A DNA stretch of 64,000 bases. Source: Golubevia sp. BC0850 (lineage: Eukaryota > Basidiomycota > Exobasidiomycetes > Golubeviales > Golubeviaceae). The notes under the pieces were generated by a model. It ran no database searches. It was not told the DNA's origin and saw only the letters and a list, made by a program, of their open reading frames with translations. Numbering within the stretch: position 1 is the first letter of the stretch; the number at the start of each line of letters is the position of its first letter. A program made the position numbers and the translations under genes. The stretch covers positions 930,001 through 994,000 of the forward strand of contig JAAVVG010000006.1 in the NCBI GenBank assembly GCA_012976225.1. Reading direction: 5' to 3'. This document shows, one piece after another, positions 24,734-39,456 of the stretch.

Positions 24734-26244
24734 TCACGTTTGCTCTCGCGAATTGGTTGATCCGTACCCCTTTCCGTTCGACCTCTCTTCTCCATTCCCG
24801 CTCTCACGTCCTTCCTCCAAAGATCTTCTGCCTTTACTTTTCCTAGCTTTGTGTTCCACTTTCTTAGCAATCAACCTTTCTGCCTCTCTCTCATTTTCCC
24901 TTACTACCTCTACGTTTCGCTCCCCATTCTCCCCTTCTACACTTCCCACCCTCGCATCTTCCTCCTCTTGAAGCTCTTTCAGAACCCTCTGAGTTTCTCT
25001 CCATAGAATCCAGCCGGTGATAGCTCCGATTAAAATCCCACCAACTGCGTAAACCAGATTCAATCTCTTAGTTTTAGGGTCTAGATGGATTCTAGAATCT
25101 CTATCCATCAATTCGAAGAGTCTAGATCCTACAAATACGTGTAAGAAGAGTTTTGGAGTGATAAATATCGTTGCTAGAATGAATTGAGGGAAAGTGACTG
25201 ATGGAAGTGAAGAGAAAAAGAGGTTGGAATCTGGGGGAAGACGAGAGGAAGAGGAGAGGAAGAGGAGAGGAAGAGGAGAGGAAGAGGGGATTAGCTTCCT
25301 TGAACAAGATATTTGTGCACTGTCCACGAAAGCTCTATAGCTTCAGAGAGCACTCACAAACAAAAGGAAAAGGACAAAACCTCAACAGCACAATCATATA
25401 AAACCCTTTCCCAACCACAGCTCTTTCCATAATTTTCCAATTCCTATCCTCTTTGAAGTTTCTGATCATTTGATTTCTACTTCCCCATCTATTGACTATG
25501 GACCTCATCACCAAGAACGAGATAGAAGCTCCAATGATGGTCGAACTGGCTGCTAGAATCCATCCTTCTAAGACTGAATGGCCGTGAGGGTAGAGGTCTG
25601 TCTTGGCTTTAGAGGAACCGAAGGCTAAACCACATAAGGACATGAAAGTTGAATAACCAGGTATGGGAGGGAATGAAACTAAGATTACGAAAAGTGTTAA
25701 GAGAGGTTTTCCGTAAGTTAGACGGGAGAGTAGTAGGGAGAGCTTGGCTGTGTCTGGAGATGGGAAGAAGAGATGGTTTGGGTTAGCTTGGAGCTTGATT
25801 AGAGAGAACCCAGTAACATTGGATTAGATTGGTTAAAATTCTACTTTTGATGCAAACGTTGTGAGAGGAGAGAATCTCCAACCTGCTTCCATCTTGTTCC
25901 AATCAATCAGCTCCTTTCGAGCTCTCCCCCTCAACAACCAGAACTCTTTCGGCTCTCAGCGACTGGTACTTACAATCAAATACCCTCTCCGGTCCTATCA
26001 CCCAAAATCCAATTCCAAGAGTGATGTAGAACAACCAGAGAAAGACATAGATCACCTTAGTCCTTGAGCTTAGTGATTGCCAGTGCTCCAAAGCCAATTG
26101 ATTGAGAGACTCTAGTCTTTGTCTCAAAGACACATTTTCTGAATCATGATTCAAGTTCGAGCTAGAATTTTGTTGTGAGTGACTATTAGAAGGGTTGGAA
26201 GATGGAGCTTGATCTGAGAGTAGAGGAGTTGAAGGGCTTGCCAT
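24734..26244 (-). CDS. TVP38: Tvp38/TMEM64 family membrane protein (SNARE-associated Golgi domain)
   Basis: Three exons read leftward: 26244-25974, 25786-25358 and 25230-24734, 398 residues. The start is the first in-frame ATG, beginning MASPSTPLLSD. A polar, serine/glutamine-rich N-tail is followed by the first membrane helix (VIYVFLWLFYITLGIGFWV). The VTT/SNARE-associated domain follows, with FPPIPGYSTFMSLCGLAFG, the signature LLRFCPFPFVYSN and the helix-rich TPKLFLHVFVGSRL. The last helix (AVGGILIGAITGWILW) leads to a charged, probably coiled C-tail. Yeast Tvp38 is a Golgi/vesicle membrane protein, and relatives with this domain scramble phospholipids. The intron before exon 3 carries a purine/pyrimidine repeat. 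Confidence 0.92.
25244..25292. repeat. Tandem GA-rich repeat in TVP38 intron
   Basis: About four copies of a 12-13-base unit of the type GAGGAAGAGGAGA lie in the second TVP38 intron, just upstream of its acceptor on the coding strand, where they read as pyrimidine-rich TCC/CTT sequence. They may serve as an expanded polypyrimidine tract. Confidence 0.7.
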
Positions 26245-27106
26245 GATTCGAGCTGCTTGCCTTGACTGGCTAGCTGAGATATTGATGGTTGATCTCCTTC
26301 TTGTTTGATTACTCTTAAGATAGGGCACAGTTGACAGCTGGTTGAACAGCGGAAAAGCTCAAAGGATGATTGGGAGAGAGGGGAGATGAATATTCATCAA
26401 GGGGGGGGGGATCTTTCTCTCCCACCTCTCTTTGCTTTGTCAATTCTATTTCTTCGACAATCCCGCCAACAATGTTTCCTAGAGAACTTGTATTTGTAGC
26501 ATGGTAGGTATCAATCACTGGTCGTAAGCACTGAATCTTTCTGCTTAATCAAAAGATTAAACGAGTCACCCTGCCTGCCTTCCTCCACAACCTCTAGCCA
26601 GTAGCCACTATCTCTCTCTCCCTCTCTCTCTTCCCTTAAATTATGCCATGGTTTCCCATTTTCAAATGACAGCTATCTTTGTTGCCCCCAAAAAGACTCG
26701 TCAGTCGAGAAAACTCACATCTCTCGGTATCTTTCAACGTATGACGAGTGACAGTTGGTGTTGTTCTCAATCTTTGAATAGCAAAATTGATTCAGGACTG
26801 ATCATGTTATTTTGTCTTTCTATTTTGACGTGCTAGCTTCTTTGGTAGTGATCAACCTGGGAGGATTGATAGGCTTGCTTGGCTTACCAAACTCATGTCA
26901 ACAACTTCATATCCCACACTTTTTGAATTCTCGACAAGGATATGACAATGATCTAGACACTCTATAGATCAGGTTGGCAGAGAGATGACCCAGTCGAGAT
27001 TACAGCTAGAATTACAGAGAGAAAAGAAAAGTAAGGGTAAAGGAGTACAACAACTAAAAAAAGAAAAGGTGACTTGACCCAGGAGAAGGGATCTGATCAA
27101 AGGGTT
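26245..27106. other. Intergenic without a supported gene
   Basis: The stretch holds the upstream region of the leftward TVP38 gene and the 3' flank of the Rad60-like gene. A run of G lies near 26401-26410 and a TCTC-rich tract near 26610-26635. No frame shows family resemblance. Confidence 0.5.
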
Positions 27107-29040
27107 TCACCATTTGACGTCCAACTGATAATCGTCTTCCAATTCATTGTCTTCGACAGTGGAAGTAGCTGGCAAAGTCTGCAGTACAGAAAAGAAACAG
27201 AACAAAGTGGTCAATCAAAGGATCTAATTGAAACTTGAACCCTCAAACAAAACCTGTACTCACATCGCCTTCAAATTCGATCCTACACTTAGCTCTCTCT
27301 GCTGGAGTTAGCTTCACCTGATCCTTCTGAGCATCCAAGAATCCAGCCACAAGTTTCGACATCACAGTAGTAGGTCTTGCCAAAGCAGTCCAAGACAATC
27401 CACCTTTAGCTCTGAGATTAAGAGAAACTCTGGGACCATCATCAGCAGCTAAAGAGGGGTCTTCTGGAGCCACAGAGGTAGAAGCAGTACGCGAAGGAGG
27501 ATGGATTTCAGGAGATGAAAGTTCATCTTCCAACGATAAAGCTCTTGCTTCACCATTTCCACGTCTTGAAGAGCTGATCGGTGAGCCTTGGAAGTCGATT
27601 GACCCATCTGAGTCTGCACCAGTATCTCCAGTCTGGAAGAAGGACGTAGATGGGGTATTGGAGAAAGGAGAGGAAGGGAAAAAAGATGGGTTTGGTGAGT
27701 CTCTTGGTTCTTGAGAAGACAAAGGCGCTACCAGATGTTGTGGGACATATTCGGATTCAATTGAATCCAAATTTTTTGTTACTTCAAAGGTTTTAGAGCG
27801 GGGCCGATCACCTTCAAAGCCCATGCATGTCCTCTCTCTCTCTGATCTTTCTAAAGTTCCTTCCCAGGCGGCCTCTCTCTTCCCATCATGCCTCAACTCA
27901 TCTAGCTCTCAATAGTCCCAGACTATTCACTTCAAAATCAGATACAATCGCATTTCTCTGCTCACCTTTTGACTCTGACTCTTTGCGAATTCAGCTCTCC
28001 TCTTCTCCTTTTCCAATCTCTTCTTCTCATTCCTCTCCTTCTGTTCCGCCAAAGCCAATTCTCTAACTTTCGCAGCTTCCGGACCTTTATAAAGCAGAGC
28101 TAATTCAGGATTGAGTTTAATCATTTCCTCTGTTGAAGTCTTCTCTGTAGATTCTAGATCCTCCAATCTCGCACTAGGTTTGCTTTGAGCAAGCGTCGTC
28201 TTGAGGAAGTTCCTGGCGTTCAATAGGACTGATAAGTGGAAAAGATAGGATATGAACACTGTTAGAAGACGCGGCGAAGTCTAGAAAGCTGATTGTAAAG
28301 CACCCCTCTCCATTGGGAACATGAATGTATGCCGCCAAAATCTGCTCGTGGCTACCCCAACTTCACTACGACCGCGTTTCGACTCTTCTGGTATGCTCAC
28401 TATATTGTTCCAAAGGAGGTGGAGGAGTGAAAGAGCCTTCTCTCTCCTTCGACCCAGCAGTCTTGTCCGCTTCTCCATTTTCATCAGAAGAGTCATCGAT
28501 GGTAACTACATCATGCATTTTCGCACCAATTTTACTAGTACTCGTACCAGCATTTGCACTTGGTTCTCTACTCCTCCTCTTTGACGAAACACTTGTAATG
28601 TCATGAGTCTCTCTAGTCCAAGCAGGCAAGAGATCCTTTTGAGCTCCTGACCTCTTCCTCTTCCTTCCTTTGTTAGAGCTTGAAGATGCTTGCGAAGCAG
28701 AGGATTCTTCATCTGATGAGGATGATGGACTTGCTGATTCATCAGAATCATCGACTACGATTGGGGATGACCCTGATTTTTTAGTTAACTTTGACTTTGA
28801 GTTGGAGGAAGACTTCTTCTTTTGAGTGAATTGACTTCTACGATTGAAGAAACCAGTCTCGAAAGTATCTTCTTCGTCATCACTATCTTGAATCGCGGTT
28901 GCGCTGAAAGGTGGCGGATTGAGTGTTGAATGCTTAGAGGTTGAGGAGTAGGAGTTTTGGGTATCGTTTGAAGTAGAGGCAGAAGAAGAACTTGGATTAG
29001 CAGCTCTTGCTCTAGCTTTGGGTTTAGGTCTGGGAGGCAT
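27107..29040 (-). CDS. Rad60/NIP45-type protein with C-terminal SUMO-like domain
   Basis: Four exons read leftward: 29040-28401, 28228-27966, 27905-27264 and 27178-27107, 538 residues. The N-terminal half is basic then serine/acidic and low in complexity, with patches such as DSDDEEDTFETGFF and PIVVDDSDESASP that resemble SUMO-interaction or CK2 sites. A charged coiled segment (AEQKERNEKKRLEKEKRRAE) follows. The last 80 residues (near 458-538) match the Rad60 SUMO-like domain: VSLNLRAKGGLSW, PTTVMSKLVAGF, CRIEFEGDTL and the ending VEDNELEDDYQLDV. Family members help SUMO-dependent genome stability with Smc5/6 and the SUMO E2. Relatives often have two such domains; only one is evident here. 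Exon 3's acceptor was chosen for frame and a 60-nt intron. Confidence 0.72.
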
Positions 29041-29216
29041 CTAGAAGGAACCAGATTGAGATGATTGAGAGGAATGGAACTAGAAGGAATGGTTTGCTAT
29101 TTGGAAGGGACAGATTCAAAGGCAAGAAAAGTTGCAGTTGCTTCCGAACCTCGATCTCATCTTCTTCAAGTCTCCAGTCTCAATTTTGCCTATTCAAAGC
29201 CTTCAGTTCTCACAAA
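29041..29216. promoter_or_regulatory. Bidirectional promoter between Rad60-like and mS33 genes
   Basis: Only 176 bases separate the ATG codons of the leftward Rad60-like gene and the rightward mS33 gene, so their promoters must overlap. I see no clear TATA box, as expected for housekeeping pairs. Confidence 0.5.
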
Positions 29217-29872
29217 ATGTCACGCAAAGCTCTACATTCACTTTCAACTGTTCGATCCTCAATCTTCCAGACGACAGCTCCTCAACCTCTCTCTTCATCT
29301 TCTCTTCCTCCTCCAAGAACTGGTCGAAAGATTCTCTCAAAGAGATTACTAGGTCCAAGCATGCTTCAATACTACCCTCCAGTTATCAGCATAGCAGCCA
29401 TCGCAAGGAACAGGATCTTGCCAGCTTTGAGAGGTTTGAGGGATCCGAGAGAGGTTCAGAGGTTGGAAGACGTTGCAAGGAGGAGAGAGATGGGTAAAGG
29501 TCCTCCAAAGAAGGGTGAGTAGTCTGGAGCAGACGAGAGGGGTCAAAATTATCAATACAACATTGCTAGTGGGATGCATAGGGAACGTTTCATTCGAAGA
29601 TAGGACTCAAGGAGCAAGGGAGCAAGGGAGCAAGGAACTACAGGATGAGTAGGTCACCTTTACTCCTGCCCCTCTGTCTTCAGTTTACTTGTACCTCCTC
29701 TTCAGGGCTTTTTCATTCTGGGCGCTTTTGTTTTGGTCAAGTGCTCGAAAATGGTCGTCGTTACGATTGCTTCCTCTTTCCCTTATCTCATCTTCTTCCC
29801 TCTCCTTTCTCTTTCTTCCCGTCCTCAGGTGAAGGGCGCCGTGCAGCTATGAAAGGTGGAAAGAAGAAGTAA
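29217..29872 (+). CDS. Mitochondrial ribosomal small-subunit protein mS33 (Rsm27/MRPS33)
   Basis: Two exons, 29217-29514 and 29829-29872, give 113 residues. The N-terminus is basic and serine-rich like a mitochondrial presequence. The family block GPSMLQYYPPVIS is followed by a region ending RLEDVARRREMGKGPPKKGE and a lysine-rich tail, as in MRPS33 proteins, whose hallmark is YYPP and a C-terminal GKG-P-KKG. It is a structural part of the mitoribosome small subunit. The intron is 314 nt, longer than most here. The gene ends 304 bases from the stop of the oppositely oriented COA1. Confidence 0.85.
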
Positions 29873-30176
29873 AAAAAGTCCTGAAACCAATCTCTAAGCC
29901 CTTCCTTGAAATTCAGCCCAGAGCTATCAAGACCGCCTGCAGAGACTTCACAGGTCACTTCAAGTTACTACTCAATCCTTTCCCTCTCCCCGCCTTTCCC
30001 AAAGATTTGATCAATTCTATTCTTCCTCAATCGACTTTGTACTTTATTTCTCCTCTTTTCTCAAGACCCACGCATACAATCTTAAGCTTTTATATCTTGA
30101 CAATCACTCAGAGCTAGCATGGCGTCGTTCTGAATTTTATGAAACCTATTTCTACCCCTTCTCCTTATCAAACAAT
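29873..30176. other. Convergent 3' regions of mS33 and COA1
   Basis: The 304 bases lie between two converging stop codons and hold only the two 3' untranslated regions. No gene is seen. Confidence 0.6.
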
Positions 30177-31454
30177 CTACAGCCGTTTCAAACTCAACTC
30201 TCCCTGATCATCATGAACAACTCCCACTTTGCTACCACTAGTCGCACTCGCTCCTTCAGCTTCTCCCAACAGGGAAATCGGTTCCGTATCCACCTCTGCA
30301 TTTCCATCTCCAACATTCCTAGGAGTAGGGTCCGGAATGACCAAAAACCTCAGAACCTCAAAAGGTCGATGTGAAGATCTTCTAATACTAGTGAAATAAG
30401 CAGTAGCTGTTCCTTTGGATCCCTGGATTTTGAAAGAGACGTCTACCTTTCCTTGCATCATGTTGACCTGTTGATTGTCAAAACCAATCACAAATTCAAA
30501 GGATAGAACCAACCACGAAAAAAAGCGAAAGAGTCAGCAAAGACCTCATCAAAAAGAGAAGGAAGAGTCCAAAATCGACGAAGAGACCGAGGTCTTCCAA
30601 TTACTCACAGCTCCATTCACCCAGGGTTCTCCCCAAATACTAGGTACTAGCATCACAGGTTCTCCTAATCTCTTGCAGACTTCCTCGTCATCTTTCAATT
30701 GAACCAGAACTGATCTGAAGACGGAAGTTGAGAGCCTCTCTTTGTTGTTTGCGTAAGAAGCGAACAGAGACCAAGAAGCTATCGATACAAGCACGAAGGC
30801 TATTAATAGAGGTCTTCGATCCTATCGAGGAAGAAAGATAAGGTCAGAAGGGTAGTAAGAGTAGGGATATTGGGATGATCAAAGCAACCCATCTTCTCTC
30901 TTCTCCTCCAAGGTCTACCAAGCCCAACGCTTTTATGAAGGTCCTAATGATCTGAAATTCTCCATTGAACTATTTCTGCTGTTATATAAACTCACTGGAG
31001 CTTGTGGTAACTCTTTCCTCCTCTTATTGACCTGGTCCATATCGATTCTATGAGGAGCGCCAGAAGGTGATGTCCTTCCCAACAAACCAGAACTGGGACT
31101 GGACTCTAAGTCTACAGCTTGAGATCTGATTCCTGTAGGAGTCTCATTTGAAGAAGTAGAAGAAGTCAGGCTTGAGGAGGTTGAGGAGAAGCTTCGAATG
31201 GTAGATGTAGATGTAGAAGAGTCAAAGAACTTGTTGGAGATTAAAGGGGATAGTTGAGGAGCATGAGAGGAAGTCAGAGAAGAGAGTCGAATCTGAGAAG
31301 CTGATTTGGAAAAAAGAGATCTTGACTGAGATCTGAAGAAGGCATTGGTGGAGGATGACTTGCAAGAAGTTAGAGCACGGTTACTTGAGTTCCTCGCAGC
31401 AATTGAGCCTTGCCTTAATTGTGGAATTAGAGCACAACTTCTTTTGCTGATCAT
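30177..31454 (-). CDS. COA1: Cytochrome c oxidase assembly factor 1 (COA1)
   Basis: Three exons read leftward: 31454-30996, 30821-30609 and 30467-30177, 320 residues, all introns in phase 0. The first 150 residues are serine/arginine-rich, a long mitochondrial presequence. A single membrane helix near residues 157-177 follows (PLLIAFVLVSIASWSLF), then the COA1 domain: LGEPVMLVPSIWGEPWVNG, VNMMQGKVDVSFKIQGSKG and RPFEVLRFLVI. Coa1 sits in the inner mitochondrial membrane and couples Mss51/Cox1 synthesis to Shy1-dependent assembly. The C-terminal 60 residues beyond the domain look disordered. The start lies 172 bases from the divergent F-box-like gene. Confidence 0.86.
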
Positions 31455-31626
31455 CTCTTAGGCTTTGAATGGTAAACGAAGATGAAGATCAAAGGTTGCG
31501 GTGTGTCAATTGTCAAGCTTCACTATACCTTCACTCTTCACCACACCAAGAGGCCTCAACTTGACATTGAAAAAATATTCAATTCAATTCGATTCAATTC
31601 AATCCACTCTTCACCTGACGATTCCA

Positions 31627-33212
31627 ATGAGTCGACTATTGCAAGTCAACCCAGAAGCTCGTAAGGGAGCATCGCTACCTAGGATCGACACCTTGCCAGA
31701 AGAATTGGCAGCTCAAATAGTAGACCAGGTCAGAAGTTGGACCACTCTGGTTGAAGATGAAGTAGAAAATGACGTAGTGAGAAGGTGGGTCATCTCTCCT
31801 TTCTGCTTTCTTCAATCTATGGTTCCTCTTTTCCCGCAGCTGACCTGTTTACGTCTTCAATCACAACCCAGGTCGAGAGACTCGACCCTCAGAGCCTTGG
31901 CCATGACGTCCAGATTGGGCTATCAAAGTTACTACCCCTCTCTAATCAGAAACCTCTGCCTCTGTCCATCTCTATTGACTTCCTTCTCTCAAGTCTTGGA
32001 AAGAAATATGGATTCTGGACCGCAGGTTAAATCACTGACTCTGGATCGAGGAACCCTCTCCGGGAATCAAGTTTCTATTCCTCTTTCTCAACTGGACTCG
32101 CTGGTCTCTTCATCCTCAAATCAATGGATAGGACTATTACAAGGCAGTACCTCGTTCAAAACGTAAACTCTACCGGGATAGAGCAGTGGAGCATGCGATG
32201 AAGTCCTTCTTCAGCAAGCTTCAATGCCTGCAGATCCTAGTAATCTTGTCCAGGGAGTGTGGAGCAGCTGCCTTTGGTCGAACGAGTCAGAGAGATCGAG
32301 GCCCCCCTCTCTTTCCCCACCAACTCACTCAAACAGCTACAAATCGGGAATTTTGGAGATCGAAAGGACAATCTTCCTGCCAACAAGGCCATCTGGCTCC
32401 TCTGCTTCTGTCCTCTTCTACGTCAAGCCATTCTCATTATCAATATCACGACTAAATCAGAATCCTTTCTGGAAGAGTACAACGAGACTTTTAGCAATTT
32501 ATCGAGAATTGAAGATTTAGCTCTGAGGGTTTCCTTCACTTGCGATCAGTCAGATAGAAGCACTTCGTGGGGATTGCCTTGGGAAAGTCAGAGGAGTTGG
32601 AGACTCGGAACGCGAAAGTTAGACTCTATCGGAAACTTTTTATCGGTTACAAAGGAGCTCAGATTTTTGGAGATTCGTGTGACTCTGTCATTCAGAGAGG
32701 AAGGCGAATCTGGTGTCACTTGGGAGTCTCTTTCTGTCCTGTTAGAAAGATCGCAGAAGACCTTGACACACATCAGAATGATTGGGTTCGTTGGCGCTCC
32801 AGAGCATCAAGTGGTTGATTGCAGTCTCTTCAAACAGCTTAAAGTTGTCTGCCTTGATTGCAACAGTTTACTAACACTTTCAACAAGACCTCAGCAGCAA
32901 CTCCCATCAAGCCTTAACATCATCTACTTCCCTTTTTACGGCGTGAATTACTCTCAACCTCAAAATTGGGAACACTTAGAAGATACCATCCTGGCTCAGG
33001 TTCTCACTTCAAGATACCTTCCAAATCTCAAGACAGGGGGAAGACCGAAGGATTGCTGGGACTCTAAGTATCAAGGGGCCTTATCTACTGGAAGCAGGGA
33101 GCTTTGGGTGGAGAGAACAGAGTTGCAAGAGCTAGAGATGTTCAATGGTGGAAAGGTTTCGTTGCAGCTTTTGAAATTGAGAGAGATTCGAGAGTCGCCG
33201 AGATGGCTTTAA
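31627..33212 (+). CDS. F-box-like protein with leucine-rich region, apparently intact
   Basis: Three exons, 31627-31784, 31872-32162 and 32258-33212, rebuild a continuous 467-residue frame. The N-terminus has TLPEELAAQIVDQVRSW and, after a phase-2 intron, RDSTLRALAMTSRLGY, together resembling an F-box. The rest has LRR-like blocks (LKQLQIGNFGD, RIEDLALRVSF, KELRFLEIRVTLSF, FKQLKVVCLDCNSLL). The second intron uses a GTAAAC donor and an acceptor GGGAG, which is weaker than usual, but it restores the frame exactly. Such proteins typically recruit substrates to SCF ubiquitin ligases. Two relatives in this window (13.6 and 17.0 kb) are damaged, while this one is not. The family is assigned by resemblance only. 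Confidence 0.6.
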
Positions 33213-33222
33213 TCTTTCCCAG

Positions 33223-33591
33223 CTAAACTCTGAGCCCTTCGAGTTGTTGAATCGACGCCCTCTTCGCACTTCTCTCTGCCATCTCAGCTGGCGACAAATC
33301 CAAAGGAGAAAGCTGCCTGTCTACCGACATCCTATACACTCCCTTTGAAACATGAGGGAGCTGAGAGGTTGAGAGATCAACTTTTGAACAAAGCCTAATT
33401 AAAGAGGAAAAGGAATGAAGAGAGTGGCCCAGGAAGGGAGAGGATGGTGAAGTAAAATCCTCTCTGTACTTGTACTGTGCTATATACCATTTGCTCGAAG
33501 GTTTTTTGAAGTCTTTTGGGAGAAGACTTTGGTGACGAGAAAGTGGATTGGAAGGGGACCTGAAGTTGTCCCGATTTGAAACCGTAATCAT
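33223..33591 (-). CDS. Hypothetical small ORF (122 residues)
   Basis: A complete ATG-started leftward frame of 122 residues lies between two converging genes. The composition is serine-rich, and the C-terminal third (LPHVSKGVYRMSVDRQLSPL, AEMAERSAKRASIQ) looks more protein-like than the rest. A CTCTCAG acceptor inside suggests the real product, if any, could be spliced. No family is recognised. It may instead be 3' flank of the poly(A) polymerase gene. A 37-codon plus-strand frame at 33602-33715 is equally unsupported. Confidence 0.25.
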   Translation of the reverse strand: MITVSNRDNFRSPSNPLSRHQSLLPKDFKKPSSKWYIAQYKYREDFTSPSSPFLGHSLHSFSSLIRLCSKVDLSTSQLPHVSKGVYRMSVDRQLSPLDLSPAEMAERSAKRASIQQLEGLRV

Positions 33592-33921
33592 GTATTAAGA
33601 CATGGCACGGGGAGAGGAAGTGAGAGCTGAAATTGTCGCTCTTGATACGAAGAACTTTAACGTTTCGAGTGATCAATCTTCGAAACCCTCTGTTGTGAAC
33701 TTAAAACACAATTGATTTCATTTCTTTTATGGCTGTTGATGAAGAAGATTGCAACTAGAATACAGGGTTTTTTTTTAAAAAAAGGTCAATGGGATTTGAA
33801 AAATTGAGAAGCGCGGGAACATGAACTTGGTTTTTGGTTTGTCGCGACGGGAAGATGGGAAGAGAAAAGAACAGGGAGAAGATAGAGATCTGTTTTTGAA
33901 AAAGATTTGGAATTAGGAGTC

Positions 33922-37171
<3,250 letters not shown>

Positions 37172-37883
37172 GAGCTTGGAATGGAATGGCTTGAAGGAAG
37201 AGGTTCTGTTCTCGCAGTCAAGGAATGAGGGTAGAGGTAGTTGCTGTCGCTTGGGGGATTGAAGTACAAGTGAAGGTGATTTCTGTAAGATTAAGTTGAA
37301 TAGATGATTGAGTGATTTCCAGCTCTTGCGTTGAATGTCGTTGGGAAGAAGGAGACAATCAGACAAGAGGTATCGAGATGCTTCGTCTGGACTCTCTCTC
37401 GCCACACAGATCACACTGACAAGAGAAAGTTTACATAATGAGGGACTAAGAGAGCATTCAAACGAATTCAATATCCAAGGCGATCTCTGATTTTGATCCC
37501 AGGCAAGTGGCAAGGTTGCGAGGCTAGCCTCAGAGTTCGGCGTGCAGCTTTGATAGACTTGCTAGCACTGATATTTAGAATGAGCTGCTCAAGTCATAAT
37601 TCTGAACAATCTCAGAGCTTTGTAGAACCTTCGGAAGTGGAAGGAAGAGTTGGAGGCTTAAGGTTGAATGGACCTAACCAGGGTGTGTAAAGCTTGTCCT
37701 CAGGGGCACATCCTCCTCTCTCCTCATAAACCACTCCATCTCTAATTCCCCTTCCCCATTCCCCATTTCTTTTTCTTTCTTTCTCTTTTCTTTTCTTTCT
37801 AACGTCCAATAACGAACATTCAACTCCCTTAACGAACTCTTAACGTAACAAACCTCAATCCTCACCCAACCACCAACACCAAC
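37172..37883. promoter_or_regulatory. Divergent promoter region with pyrimidine tract
   Basis: The 712 bases lie between the start codons of PAP1 (leftward) and the coiled-coil gene (rightward). A dense CT tract at about 37757-37800 and a C/A-rich leader just before the ATG at 37884 resemble promoters of strongly expressed fungal genes lacking a TATA box. No gene is seen in between. Confidence 0.45.
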
Positions 37884-39456
37884 ATGCCTCTAATCCGTAA
37901 AATCACTCTCAAGCACTCCGGAGCTGACAAGAACCTAGCTTCCAAGGTTGAATCCTCAACCGAAGCAATGGAAGCTGCCAAAGAAGCCGCTCAAGTAGCC
38001 TCTGATGCAATGGTCGAGGCTGCTCAAAAGGAGATGGAAGCAGACAACGCTGCTGCTCAAGTAGAGGCAGATCAAGATGCAGTTGCCGATGAAACTGAAC
38101 ACTTGGCTGACGAACATGCTGTCAATGTTGAGGTGAGTTGAGAGGATTGAGGAGGAGTGGGAGAGGGTTGGAAAGGATGAATGCGGAAGAGCTGGGGAAG
38201 AGATAGGGGTAGAAGGGTCCAGAGAGACTTGATCAGAGGGAACACTCTTATGAGGAGCAAGATACAAATTCATTCAGATTGGTTGAGGGAATCAGAGGCT
38301 CATTTTCAATTTGGTGGAAAGAGGCATGAGAGAGCGGAATGGCCCAGGGGGTCGACTCAAACAACACTCCGCATTTGGACAATTCACTTACCCCCCTTTC
38401 CTCCACACTCCCTTCTCCTTCCCTTTTCCGACCAACAGATCGAAGCCAAGAAGGAAGCTGCTGCTGCCGCTCAAGCTGCTAAGGATGCTGCTGACGTGAG
38501 TGTTTACCTCCTCGAACCCACCATCAATCCAACACCCTCTAACATCGATCTCCTTTCTCCATCACCATCACCATCCACAGGCCATTGCCGCTCAAAAGAA
38601 AGCAGATGCTCAAACCGCAGCTGACGCCGCCTGTGCCTTAGCTCAAACTCAATTCGACCTAGAAATCGCAGCGGCTCAAAAGTTAGCCGAACAAAAGAAG
38701 ATTGATGCCATTCTATCAGCTCAACAAAACCGTATGAAAATGCAAGCTCAAGCCTCGATTGCTAGAAGAAAAGCATCTGACAAAGCTGATTGCGTTTTGT
38801 TGAAAGCAGAAGCTAAAGCTGCTTCTAAAAGAATGGAAGCTGAGAGACAAGCTTGGAAAGCTAGAGAGAAAGCTGAAAAGGATGCAAGTGATGCTAGAAA
38901 GAAAGCTGAAAAATTGGCTCACAAGGAAAGAATCGCTGCTGAGAAGGAAGCTGAGAAATTGAGAAAGAAAGCTGTGGAGGATGCTGAAGCTGTTAGAGAG
39001 GAAGCTGTTGAGAGAGCTGATGAAGAGAGAGACGCTGAGGTTTTGAAGGATGAAGTTGCCCAAAGAGTGAGTTTGATGGCAGAGTGGAAATTCGATTCGC
39101 CATCAAGTGTTTCGAATTGACGTCGTTGACTCATACCTCTCTTTCTCTTTCTTCCTCTCTCTCAGCTCGCTAATGCAAAGTTAGCTGGTGATGCCGAAGC
39201 TGCTCTTCCAGTTAACCCAACTTTCTTCGATTGGATCAACTCTTTCTTCGTGAGTACCGTGGTCGGTAGAGATTTCTCAGGCGTCGTCGTCGTTCCATCA
39301 CCCTTCTGACCCAACACCTCCAATCCTCTCTCTCTCTCCTCTCAGTACGCCGTTCCAGCCGTGGCTCCTCAAGCTGAAGAGGCAAAGGTCGAAGAAGCTA
39401 CTGTTCCAGAAGTTGCCGAACCAACCGAGGCCACTCCAGTTGCAGTCGCTGCTTAA
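37884..39456 (+). CDS. Alanine-rich coiled-coil protein, unknown function
   Basis: Five exons, 37884-38132, 38439-38495, 38581-39066, 39166-39249 and 39346-39456, give 328 residues; all four introns are in phase 0. After a short basic start, residues about 20-270 are almost wholly alanine, glutamate, lysine and glutamine in heptad-like spacing (KEAAAAAQAAKDAAD, AEKEAEKLRKKAVEDAE), a long coiled coil. A hydrophobic patch (NPTFFDWINSFFYAVPAVAP) precedes an acidic, valine/proline-rich tail. No signal peptide or membrane helix is seen. Codon bias and the leader suggest strong expression. I recognise no family. A cytoskeletal, eisosome-like or stress scaffold role is possible but unsupported. Confidence 0.8.

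Noticed and set aside
25903-26328. Extended TVP38 start at 26328
   Set aside because: That codon is GTG; the first in-frame ATG is at 26244 and gives a normal N-terminus.
32163-32257. Frame break in the F-box-like gene at 31.6 kb
   Set aside because: A 95-nt intron (GTAAAC donor, GGGAG acceptor) restores the frame, and the total exon length is a whole number of codons, so it was not called a pseudogene.
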